A stretch of 41,669 bases of DNA. It comes from a virus. Within the stretch, counting starts at the first letter, position 1; each line of letters begins with the position of its first letter. The notes under the pieces are model-generated. The model saw nothing but the letters and a program-made list of their open reading frames with translations. It made no database searches and was not told where the DNA came from. Shown here piece after piece: positions 24,815 through 31,769 of the stretch. The position numbers were made by a program, and so were the translations under genes. Where the stretch lies: the IMG/VR virus record IMGVR_UViG_3300022668_000017, positions 1 through 41,669 of that record. One strand, written 5' to 3'.

Positions 24815-25462
24815 ATGAGTAAAGACAATTTAAAGCTTTGGGAATCCGTCGAAAAGACAAACCCAAAATACACTAAAGAAGCAAAAGTAGGAGGTAATAA
24901 AATTACTGCTATTTCTCCACAGTATCAAATACTTAATGCTACTGAACAATTTGGAAGCTATGGAAAAACATGGGGATTTAGAAATATAGAGTTAGATTAC
25001 TCAATAACTAACACACCAATAGTTTTAAAAGTAATGGACTACAAAACTAAAAAAATAGAAGATGTTAATACTGTTTTGGGTTTAGTTGGTTTTAAGGCTA
25101 CTTTCTTTTACCCTGAAGGAGAATTTGAAATAACAAACTCTATTAAAATGTTTACAGATAACAAGCATTCTAAAATAGATGATAACTATGCAAAGAAACT
25201 AGAAACAGACGCTTTAACAAAAGCATTGTCTAAACTAGGGTTTAATGCTGATATCTTCATGGGTAAATTTGACGATATAAGATACGTTAACGACATGAAA
25301 AAAGAGTTCGCAGAACCTGTAAAGAAAATAGATTATAAATCAAAACTAGAAGCATGTAAAACATTACAAGAATTAGCTACTGCTTGGAAAGCAATACCAG
25401 CAAGCACAGAAAAAGACAATTTAGAAACATTAAAAGAAACATTAAAATTAAAATTAAAGTAA
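24815..25462 (+). CDS. Single-strand annealing recombinase (Rad52/Sak-like) candidate
   Basis: 215 aa. KYTKEAKVGGNKITAIS, then NATEQFGSYGKTWGFRNIEL (about 43-62), and the later DALTKALSKLGFNADIFMGKFDD (about 132-154) form the pattern I associate with phage annealing proteins of the Rad52-like/Sak group: T-E-x-F-G-x-x-G-x-x-W-G, and D-A-x-x-K-A-x-x-x-L-G. These coat single strands and promote annealing, with no ATPase. The C-terminal 50 residues are a lysine-rich helix. The next gene is an SSB-like protein, a common pairing. Confidence 0.75.
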   Translation: MSKDNLKLWESVEKTNPKYTKEAKVGGNKITAISPQYQILNATEQFGSYGKTWGFRNIELDYSITNTPIVLKVMDYKTKKIEDVNTVLGLVGFKATFFYPEGEFEITNSIKMFTDNKHSKIDDNYAKKLETDALTKALSKLGFNADIFMGKFDDIRYVNDMKKEFAEPVKKIDYKSKLEACKTLQELATAWKAIPASTEKDNLETLKETLKLKLK

Positions 25463-25465
25463 ATT

Positions 25466-25828
25466 ATGGAATTAAACAACGTAGAAATTATTAAAATTGG
25501 AGAAGAAAAAGTTTACGGTGAAAGCTTTAGAAAATTAGAATTTGTAGTAAAAGATGATAGCGGAATGTATGAACAAGAAATACAGTTTAGCATTACTCAA
25601 GACAAAATAGATAACTTTGTACAGTATAATAAAGTAGGTCAAAGGGTAGATATCAAATTTAATTTAAACGGTCGCTCATGGCTTAAAGAAGGAGAACCTG
25701 AAGAGAATAGAAGATGGTTTAATGAGTTAAATGCTTGGTCTGTATTTAAAGCTGAAGGAGGTGAAGAAGCTACCGAATTAACTAGCGCGGATTTACCAGA
25801 CGAAGACCACGACGATTTACCGTTCTAG
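25466..25828 (+). CDS. DUF3127-like single-stranded DNA-binding protein
   Basis: 120 aa. An OB-fold-like beta barrel (1-95), with FRKLEFVVKDDSG, VGQRVDIKFNLNGRSWLKEG and WFNELNAWSVFKAE. This is the profile of DUF3127 proteins, proposed SSB equivalents in Bacteroidota. The end is an acidic tail, PDEDHDDLPF, equal in type to the C-terminal tip of bacterial SSB (DDDIPF) that recruits replication and repair enzymes. It lies 3 nt after the annealing protein. A strong terminator follows. Confidence 0.85.
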   Translation: MELNNVEIIKIGEEKVYGESFRKLEFVVKDDSGMYEQEIQFSITQDKIDNFVQYNKVGQRVDIKFNLNGRSWLKEGEPEENRRWFNELNAWSVFKAEGGEEATELTSADLPDEDHDDLPF

Positions 25829-25850
25829 TCTAAAGTAAACAACAATTTAA

Positions 25851-25879
25851 AACCCTTGTATTAATTTACAGGGGTTTTT
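25851..25879 (+). terminator. Intrinsic terminator, copy 1 of a second identical pair
   Basis: AACCCTTGTA pairs with TACAGGGGTT (one U-G pair), followed by T6. The 29 nt are identical to 29028-29056. It ends the first early operon. Confidence 0.88.
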
Positions 25880-25885
25880 TAGTTT

Positions 25886-26191
25886 TGTACAAAAGTGTAC
25901 AATTGTACAAAAGTGTACAACGCAAAGTGTACAATTAGAAAAACAACAAAGTCAATGATAGCAATGGTTATCAACGTAAAGTGTCTAAAAAAGTGTACAA
26001 TTGTACACTTGTACACTTAGAAAATTAAATATTTAAAAACATAAATTATAAAAATTATTTTTTTCAAAAGTGTACAATTGTACACTTTTTGTACACTTTC
26101 CTTTGTTAACCCCCATAAACACTACAAAGTTACTTTTTAAAAAGTGTACAATTAGTGTACAAAAGTGTACAATCGATTGTACAATTGTACA
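25886..26191. repeat. TGTACA iteron/operator array (candidate origin or control region)
   Basis: A gene-free 470-bp region (25829-26298) holds 16 copies of the palindrome TGTACA. They start at 25886, 25896, 25904, 25914, 25928; 25994, 26002, 26010; 26071, 26079, 26090; 26145, 26156, 26166, 26178 and 26186. Most sit in AAGTGTACAATTGTACACTT-like double palindromes, spaced 8 or 10-12 bp, in four clusters separated by 50-66 bp. The intervals between clusters are A+T-rich, apart from a CCCCC run. Such clustering is typical of iteron origins, partition sites or cooperative repressor operators. It is flanked by a terminator on the left and a promoter on the right. Confidence 0.85.
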
Positions 26192-26237
26192 CTTACAAAA
26201 ATAATCTAAAAAAAATCTACGTTAATTTGTAAATATA

Positions 26238-26269
26238 TTTGCACGGTATTAACAAAAACACTATCTTTG
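26238..26269 (+). promoter_or_regulatory. Promoter of the second early operon
   Basis: TTTG at 26238-26241 and TATCTTTG at 26262-26269, 20 nt apart, end 29 nt before the ATG at 26299. A second -7-like element TATATTTG (26234-26241) overlaps the -33. The promoter lies just downstream of the last TGTACA copies. Confidence 0.68.
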
Positions 26270-26298
26270 AAAAAAGTTTAACTAAAAACAATATAATT

Positions 26299-26517
26299 AT
26301 GACAAATAATTTATTAAACTGCATTACAGATGTAGAAAATAACAGCAGATTAAAAATGGAGGCGTTAAAAGAATTAAGAACTCTTTTAGAAAAATTAGAA
26401 TTAGGTATTGAGAGTATTAGTAAAGAAGACTCTGAATGGTCTTACACTTCCCAGTTAGAAGATATTAAAACCTCTTTAGAAAACGTAAAATTAGAAATAC
26501 ACCTAAAAACAATATAA
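26299..26517 (+). CDS. 72-aa helical protein
   Basis: The start is set at the ATG at 26299 (MTNNLLNCITDVE). A longer frame from a TTG at 26239 would begin inside the promoter. The product is all-helical and acidic, probably a coiled coil (LRTLLEKLELGIESIS, EDIKTSLENVKLEI). First gene of the second early operon. Unknown function. Confidence 0.62.
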   Translation: MTNNLLNCITDVENNSRLKMEALKELRTLLEKLELGIESISKEDSEWSYTSQLEDIKTSLENVKLEIHLKTI

Positions 26518-26519
26518 TT

Positions 26520-26864
26520 ATGGGAAAACCAACGATTGAAGAAGTAAGAGAACATTTTAAGAATGCTAAAATAGTTAGATGTGTACATGATAGTGAGTTA
26601 TTGAGTGATACTAAAAAAATATGTTTTTCAGGTCATTACTATTACGTAGGCGATAACACTACATTAGATGAATCTGATTACACCGTATTATGGAGTAGAT
26701 ATAAAGGGTACGCTGAAATAGTAGAATACAAAACAGAAGCTAAAGACGATTTGATATGTATTGATTTCGATATTTTCTTAGAATCAATTAACAAATCACA
26801 CAACAAGAAACAAGCTAAGAAGATTAAAAAACAAATGATTAAAAAACTATTAAAAGATATATAA
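26520..26864 (+). CDS. Paralogous FKNA-domain protein 3
   Basis: 114 aa. TIEEVREHFKNAKIVRCVHD, then HYYYVGDNTTLDESDYTVLWS and YKGYAEIVEYKTE match the 22675 protein closely. The tail after about residue 80 differs and ends in a lysine-rich helix (NKKQAKKIKKQMIKKLLK). A basic tail here, in place of the acidic or HTH tails of its paralogues, suggests different partners for one shared module. Function unknown. Confidence 0.72.
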   Translation: MGKPTIEEVREHFKNAKIVRCVHDSELLSDTKKICFSGHYYYVGDNTTLDESDYTVLWSRYKGYAEIVEYKTEAKDDLICIDFDIFLESINKSHNKKQAKKIKKQMIKKLLKDI

Positions 26865-26866
26865 TT

Positions 26867-27283
26867 ATGAAATTAGAAGTAAAACATTTAGCGCTTTATT
26901 TGCCTTATAGGTTAAAAGTTTTGGACGCTTCTTGTAAAAAATACCTAGTAGTTTGGTTCACTCCTAAAGGTCAAGAGAAATGTGTAAATATTGGTGATGT
27001 TTTCTTTGAGAAAACAAGTATTATAAAATCACAAAAATATAAACCAATACTAAGACCTTTAAGCGATTTAACAAAAGAAAATAAAGACGGTTTAAATTAC
27101 ATAGAGTGGCTTATTGAAACATATTACACTATAGGTGTTGAAAATCAAATAAACAGGATAGAAGAGGATTTAAGATGGTTAAGCCATTGTGACTATTTTT
27201 TAGTTCAACATTTAATTGAATGGCACTTCGACGTATTCGGACTTATAGAAAAAGGATTAGCAATTGATATAAATACTTTATAA
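26867..27283 (+). CDS. Widely conserved hypothetical phage protein (KPILRPLSDL family)
   Basis: 138 aa. MKLEVKHLALYLPYRLKV at the N terminus, KYKPILRPLSDLTKE in the middle (about 63-77) and LIEWHFDVFGLIEKGLAIDIN at the C terminus. I recognise this set as a common hypothetical protein in phages and prophages of Bacteroidota, where it usually lies in the replication or early region. No function is established that I know of. Confidence 0.8.
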   Translation: MKLEVKHLALYLPYRLKVLDASCKKYLVVWFTPKGQEKCVNIGDVFFEKTSIIKSQKYKPILRPLSDLTKENKDGLNYIEWLIETYYTIGVENQINRIEEDLRWLSHCDYFLVQHLIEWHFDVFGLIEKGLAIDINTL

Positions 27284-27285
27284 CC

Positions 27286-27642
27286 ATGAAAAAAATAACA
27301 TTTACATTAATACTATTATTGAGGTTTGCAGTAAACGCTCAAAACCACAAAGAAGCATTAAAGCTTAATTACAACAAATCTAATGGTGTATTTTCAAATA
27401 AAGATTATAAGTTACAGGCTGTTAGTTTTCATCACTTAGAAGATAAGCTATACTACAACGAAAGGGATTATATAAATAATGTTTATAATCCTAAGTCTAA
27501 AAAAGATATTTATATTAAAAAGTATATCTTTGTAATTAACTTAGCTAATAATAAAAAAGAATTGCTAGAGTACTGGGTAAGAGAAGATAACACTGTATTA
27601 GTATTATACTTTGAAATATCTAAACATAAAGAATTTATATAA
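27286..27642 (+). CDS. Secreted small protein
   Basis: 118 aa with a signal peptide (MKKITFTLILLLRFAVNA, cleavage before QNH). The mature part is basic, alpha/beta, with aromatic strands (YIKKYIFVINLANNKKEL, VLVLYFEIS). No cysteine pair or lipobox. Presumably periplasmic or exported. It is unusual in an early operon of cytosolic proteins, and may act on the host envelope. Confidence 0.65.
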   Translation: MKKITFTLILLLRFAVNAQNHKEALKLNYNKSNGVFSNKDYKLQAVSFHHLEDKLYYNERDYINNVYNPKSKKDIYIKKYIFVINLANNKKELLEYWVREDNTVLVLYFEISKHKEFI

Positions 27643-27661
27643 ACAATTGAAAGGTAAAAAC

Positions 27662-27811
27662 ATGGATATAATAATGCAAAACCTAGTAGATACACTTAAT
27701 AGAAGAATGATTAACGCTGAAAAGGACACAGAGTTTTTTTTAGAAGAATTAAATAATATAGGTTTATTTTTCAGTGAAGAGGGTAATTTTTGGTATTACG
27801 ATAATGAATAA
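27662..27811 (+). CDS. 49-aa acidic small protein
   Basis: Start chosen at the ATG at 27662 (MDIIMQNLVDTLNRRM), 19 nt after the preceding stop, rather than an overlapping upstream ATG at 27611. Helical first half, then EEGNFWYYDNE at the C terminus. Unknown. Confidence 0.55.
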   Translation: MDIIMQNLVDTLNRRMINAEKDTEFFLEELNNIGLFFSEEGNFWYYDNE

Positions 27812-27838
27812 AGAATTTAAACTATAAAAATAATAATT

Positions 27839-28303
27839 ATGAAAGTAACAAAACAAGATGTAATAGAGTATTTTAAAGATGCTAAGATTATAGAGGATAA
27901 ATACGGAGATATAGCGATTATAAAAGATGACTTTGAAAGTAGAATTTATAATGATTATGGGACTTTTTATCTTAAAATATCAGATGTAGAAAACTTTGAT
28001 ACAGACCTTATTCTATATAGTTTGCTTTATGATAGATACGCTCAAATAATAGAATACAAACAACAACCAACTAACATGGAAAAACTACTAACAGAAGTTA
28101 GAGACTTACTATTAGAAGAAAAACAAAACCGCGAGAAATTACAACCGTTAGGGATGACGTTAGCAGAAGCAGAGCAAACGTTTTACAAGTCGTACAGTGG
28201 TAACAGTCGCTTAAATATTACAAAGACCGCTAAATACTTGGGAGTAAGTAGAAATACGATTTATAAGTGGATTGAGTTGTATAACGAAAAAATTAGCGAG
28301 TAA
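27839..28303 (+). CDS. Paralogous FKDA-domain protein 4 with C-terminal helix-turn-helix
   Basis: 154 aa. Residues 1-78 are the shared module (TKQDVIEYFKDAKII, YGDIAIIKDDFESRIY, RYAQIIEYK). A coiled linker (80-105) leads to a helix-turn-helix at about 120-148, SRLNITKTAKYLGVSRNT followed by IYKWIE, of the Fis/MerR-excisionase type. This is the only copy with a recognisable DNA-binding tail, so it is a candidate regulator of the phage. The stop overlaps the next start (TAATGG at 28301-28306). Confidence 0.75.
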   Translation: MKVTKQDVIEYFKDAKIIEDKYGDIAIIKDDFESRIYNDYGTFYLKISDVENFDTDLILYSLLYDRYAQIIEYKQQPTNMEKLLTEVRDLLLEEKQNREKLQPLGMTLAEAEQTFYKSYSGNSRLNITKTAKYLGVSRNTIYKWIELYNEKISE

Positions 28304-28980
28304 TGGAGGTATATAATATTTTAAATTTATACGCTTGTTTAGGTGGTAACAGATGTAAATGGGATGAAGTAGCTGAAGAGTTAGGTATTAAAATAAAAGT
28401 AACTGCTGTAGAATTAGATTCAGAATTAGCAACACTTTACAAAGAGCGTTTTCCTAATGATAAAGTAATTATTACAGATGCTCATAAATTTTTATTGGAA
28501 AATTTCAAAGATTACGATTTTATTTGGACTTCTCCCCCTTGTCCTACGCATAGTAGATTAGCATTAACAAATAAAAACAGAGCTAAAACAAAATACCCAG
28601 ATATGAAATTATATCAAGAGGTTTTACTTCTTAAATATTATTTTACAGGTAAATATGTAGTTGAAAACGTGATACCTTTCTACGAACCTTTGATACCTGC
28701 AAAAAAAAGAGGTAGACATTTATATTGGACTAATTTTAATTTACCAAACATAGAAGAGCCTGTAAATGGAATCATAGGAAATGGTAAAAATAGAGTTGAA
28801 AAATTAAGCAGATTTCATAACTATGATTTTACTAAATACAAAGGAAGTCAGCCAAGGTGTAAAATCGCTTCTAATTTAGTTTTTTATGAAACAGGTAAAA
28901 CTATTTTAGAAACTGCACTTGGTATAATAAAGAAAAAAAATGAAAGACAAATAACCATATTTGATGAAATAAATAGATAA
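28303..28980 (+). CDS. DNA (cytosine-5) methyltransferase, short form
   Basis: 225 aa, shorter than the 300+ typical of the family. Motif I LNLYACLGGNR, motif II VELDSE (Glu38), motif III DAHKFL, motif IV SPPCPTHSR with catalytic Cys80, and motif VI VVENV (Glu121) are all present. The usual large target-recognition domain is reduced to roughly 60 residues (135-195). It should add 5-methylcytosine to phage DNA, protecting it from restriction or marking it. There is no cognate endonuclease nearby, so it acts as a solitary methylase. Confidence 0.9.
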   Translation: MEVYNILNLYACLGGNRCKWDEVAEELGIKIKVTAVELDSELATLYKERFPNDKVIITDAHKFLLENFKDYDFIWTSPPCPTHSRLALTNKNRAKTKYPDMKLYQEVLLLKYYFTGKYVVENVIPFYEPLIPAKKRGRHLYWTNFNLPNIEEPVNGIIGNGKNRVEKLSRFHNYDFTKYKGSQPRCKIASNLVFYETGKTILETALGIIKKKNERQITIFDEINR

Positions 28981-29243
28981 ACTATGATAGAATTATCAAA
29001 ATGTAATAGGCTTTTAGATGATTTATTAACCCTTGTATTAATTTACAGGGGTTTTTGCTTTTATAAAAGGAGTTATAAATTACCCGCTATACTCCCCCTT
29101 GAAAAACGATTCTTAATTTGAGGGGGGGGTGTCCTTGAAAATAAAATCCTTAACTACTGTTTTTATAAACCCTTTGATTATCAAGTAGTTACGAGCTAAA
29201 AACAGGAGCTAAAAAATTAAGGGTTAAAAAAACGAGTATTTTC
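28981..29243. other. Noncoding region upstream of the primase gene: structured, G-tract
   Basis: This part of the 388-bp gap between the methyltransferase and primase genes contains a terminator (29028-29056), then a C5 run (29094-29098) facing a G8 run (29122-29129). Two interleaved inverted repeats follow: AACTACT at 29152-29158 with AGTAGTT at 29184-29190, and CTGTTTTTA at 29157-29165 with TAAAAACAG at 29197-29205. A 45-codon ORF from 28984 runs through the terminator and was not accepted. Confidence 0.6.
29028..29056 (+). terminator. Intrinsic terminator, copy 2 of the second identical pair
   Basis: 29 nt identical to the terminator at 25851-25879, with T5 here. It ends the operon that carries the methyltransferase. 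Confidence 0.86.
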
Positions 29244-29274
29244 TTGGTTTATATTACCTTATTTTATACCTTTG
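29244..29274 (+). promoter_or_regulatory. Promoter of the primase operon
   Basis: TTG (29244-29246), 20 nt, TACCTTTG (29267-29274), a good Bacteroidota consensus. The predicted transcript begins near 29281 and carries a leader of about 88 nt to the ATG at 29369. Confidence 0.75.
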
Positions 29275-29285
29275 TCAAAGACGGT

Positions 29286-29356
29286 GTGGTAGCTGTAAAA
29301 AGAAATTTATAAGACCCTTGAAGGATGTGTTAAACTACCACCACTCCTTTGAGGGT
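29286..29356 (+). promoter_or_regulatory. Structured 5' leader of the primase gene (two interleaved stems)
   Basis: GTGGTAG (29286-29292) pairs with CTACCAC (29335-29341). ACCCTTGAAGGA (29314-29325), which lies in that loop, pairs with TCCTTTGAGGGT (29345-29356), 5+5 bp with a 2-nt internal mismatch. The order a-b-a'-b' allows a pseudoknot or two competing folds, ending 12 nt before the ATG. It may control translation or act as single-stranded DNA signal. Not a known class. Confidence 0.5.
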
Positions 29357-29368
29357 TTACTTTTTAAT

Positions 29369-31720
29369 ATGAGAAATAGAAACGTAAGTATTTTTAAAGA
29401 CTTGTACAAGTCTAAAGATGTTCCTTTCATTGTTCCTTTACATAAAGCTTTAGAAAGGATTAGAGTTGGTAAATCTAAAGATATTGTATTTAATGCTAGA
29501 GAAGCAAAAGATAAGACTGAATACAATAAAAGAAAGGCACGACTACCTTGTTTGGTTTTTGCTGGTGAGTTTAAAGATAGAACCACGAAAGGACTTGTAA
29601 ATCATTCAGGTTTAATGATTATTGATTTTGACGAGTTTCCTGACAAAGAAGAACTAAATAATAGTTTAGAAGAATTAAAGAAAAACAAACATATTATTAC
29701 TCTTTTTATTAGTCCTAGTGGCGAAGGTATAAAAGGATTAGTAAATATACCTCCATGCGATGCAATAGAGCATAGTAAGTATTTTAAGGCTTTTCAAAAA
29801 GAGTTTAACTATGATTACTTTGACCCTTCTAACTCCAATGTAGATAGAGTTTGTTTTGAATCTTATGACCCTAATATTTATATTAATTATGAAGCTGAAG
29901 TTTATAGTCCTGAGTTAAAAGATGAAGGTTTTAGTGTATCTGAAAAAATACCTTTAATACCTTTAAGTGATGAAAGCCAAATAGTAGAGAAAATAATGGC
30001 TTTTAGTTGGGGTAAAGATTTTGTAGCAGGTCAGCGCAATAATTATGTTTTTGATTTAGCAGGCGCTTTTTGTGAGTATGGAGTAAGTCAAACTTATGCA
30101 GAAAGTTATTTATATAATCATATAATTGCTGGCGAATGTAAAGACGAAAACGCTAAAATGAAAGCTATTAGAAGTGCATATAAGATGCGTTCTTTTAACT
30201 CTAAATACTTTGAAGACTATAATAAACTTAAATCTATAAAGAATGATTTAAAGAAAGGTAAAGATGTAGTAATTAAAAAGTATCATCTAGACGAAGATGT
30301 TTATAATGAAATCAAAGAAGAAACAGAGGCAGACGACTTTTGGTTTTATAACGATAAAGAACAGTTAAAAATATCACCTTTAAAATATAAGATATTCTTA
30401 GAAGGTAACGGATTTAAAAAGTATTATCCTGAAGGCGGTGACAAACCTACATTTGTAAAGATTGAATCTAATAAAGTAGAAGTTACTTCTATTGCAAGAA
30501 TTAAAGATTTTGTTTTAGATTACTTAGCAGAAGCAAAAGAGTATAAGGTTTGGGAGTATTGCGCAGGGTATCAAAACTTATTTAGTGAGCAGTTTTTATT
30601 AATGCTTGATAGTATCGAGTTAATGATGTTAAAAGACACGCTTAAAACGTCTTATATAGCTTTTAAGAATGGTATATTATCAATAACAAAAGATAATATT
30701 GAGTTAAAAGAATATATTGATATAGATGGTTATATTTGGAAATCGCATATATTGCCTAGAGATTGGAAACTAAACAAAGATTTTAAAAATGATTACTCTA
30801 ATTTCGTTAATAATATAGCTAATAAAGAGCCTTTACCGATAGAATGTTGTATAGGTTACTTATTATGTACTTATAAGAACCGAAGTAATAATAAAGCTAT
30901 TATATTAAATGATGAAATAATAACACAAAACCCTGAAGGTGGAACTGGTAAAGGTTTATTTATTCAAGGAGTTTCAAAGATTAGAAAAACACATATTATA
31001 GATGGTAAAAGTCATAATGATAAAGCTAGTTTTCAAAATCAATCCGTAAGTTTAGACGATAAGATTCTAGTGTTTGATGATATACCGAAAAACTTTAACT
31101 TTGAAAATCAATTTAGTTTAATTACTGAAGGTATTACTATTAGACACTTATATAAAGACCCTATAAAATTAAGTGTTAAAGATAGCCCTAAGATTGTATT
31201 AAGTACAAACTACGCTGTTAAAGGTGAGGGAAACAGCCATGACAGAAGGCGACACGAAATAGAGTTTGCACAGCATTACGGTAAGAATATGACACCGGAA
31301 GATGAGTTTGGAAGGCAATTATTCGATGAGTGGGACGAAGACGAATTTAATAAGTTTGATAATTATATGGTTAACTGTTTACAGTCTTATTTAAAAAACG
31401 GATTAGTAAAACAGAACTCTAAAAATATTAAACTAAGAAAGTTTATAGCAGAAACTTCTATGGAATTTTACGAATGGATTTCAGAAACTGCTAAAATACC
31501 TTTTAATAACAGAAACGATAAAAAAGTATATTACAATCAGTTTATAGAGGAGTATCCTGATTTTAAAAAATGGTTAAACCAAAGAACGTTTACTATTTGG
31601 ATTGAAAAGTATTGTAAATATATGGGTTATGGTTATGATAAAGGAAGTAGCAATGGTATGCAATGGTTTGAAATAATAAATAAAGACGCTCCAGAGCATG
31701 AGGACGAAATACCGTTTTAG
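29369..31720 (+). CDS. Primase-helicase: BT4734/VirE_N-like N-terminal domain plus SF3 helicase
   Basis: 783 aa from the ATG at 29369; a TTG at 29318 (800 aa) would place the start inside the leader hairpin. Residues 5-180 (NVSIFKDLYKSKDVPF, LMIIDFDEF, ISPSGEGIKGLV) are a BT4734-like primase-polymerase-type domain. Residues 210-275 look like a primase C-terminal helical unit. Residues 480-680 form an SF3/D5-type ATPase with Walker A NPEGGTGKG (about 521-529), Walker B LVFDDIP (Asp570/571) and the sensor/Arg segment STNYAVKGEGNSHDRRRHE. It probably synthesises primers and unwinds DNA. The C terminus EHEDEIPF looks like an SSB acidic tip. Confidence 0.9.
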   Translation: MRNRNVSIFKDLYKSKDVPFIVPLHKALERIRVGKSKDIVFNAREAKDKTEYNKRKARLPCLVFAGEFKDRTTKGLVNHSGLMIIDFDEFPDKEELNNSLEELKKNKHIITLFISPSGEGIKGLVNIPPCDAIEHSKYFKAFQKEFNYDYFDPSNSNVDRVCFESYDPNIYINYEAEVYSPELKDEGFSVSEKIPLIPLSDESQIVEKIMAFSWGKDFVAGQRNNYVFDLAGAFCEYGVSQTYAESYLYNHIIAGECKDENAKMKAIRSAYKMRSFNSKYFEDYNKLKSIKNDLKKGKDVVIKKYHLDEDVYNEIKEETEADDFWFYNDKEQLKISPLKYKIFLEGNGFKKYYPEGGDKPTFVKIESNKVEVTSIARIKDFVLDYLAEAKEYKVWEYCAGYQNLFSEQFLLMLDSIELMMLKDTLKTSYIAFKNGILSITKDNIELKEYIDIDGYIWKSHILPRDWKLNKDFKNDYSNFVNNIANKEPLPIECCIGYLLCTYKNRSNNKAIILNDEIITQNPEGGTGKGLFIQGVSKIRKTHIIDGKSHNDKASFQNQSVSLDDKILVFDDIPKNFNFENQFSLITEGITIRHLYKDPIKLSVKDSPKIVLSTNYAVKGEGNSHDRRRHEIEFAQHYGKNMTPEDEFGRQLFDEWDEDEFNKFDNYMVNCLQSYLKNGLVKQNSKNIKLRKFIAETSMEFYEWISETAKIPFNNRNDKKVYYNQFIEEYPDFKKWLNQRTFTIWIEKYCKYMGYGYDKGSSNGMQWFEIINKDAPEHEDEIPF

Positions 31721-31769
31721 TCGTGGCACAATATATAATTATATTAAAGAATTTAAAAACAAATAAAAG

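Noticed and set aside
25886-26191. CRISPR-like array
   Set aside because: The repeats are 6-20 bp palindromes with irregular 8-12 bp spacing and no unique spacers of constant length; there are no cas genes.
26239-26298. N-terminal extension of the 72-aa protein from a TTG codon
   Set aside because: It would be encoded within the promoter elements, so the transcript could not contain it.
28984-29121. 45-codon ORF after the C5 methyltransferase
   Set aside because: It runs through a strong terminator that is duplicated elsewhere, and has no coherent composition.
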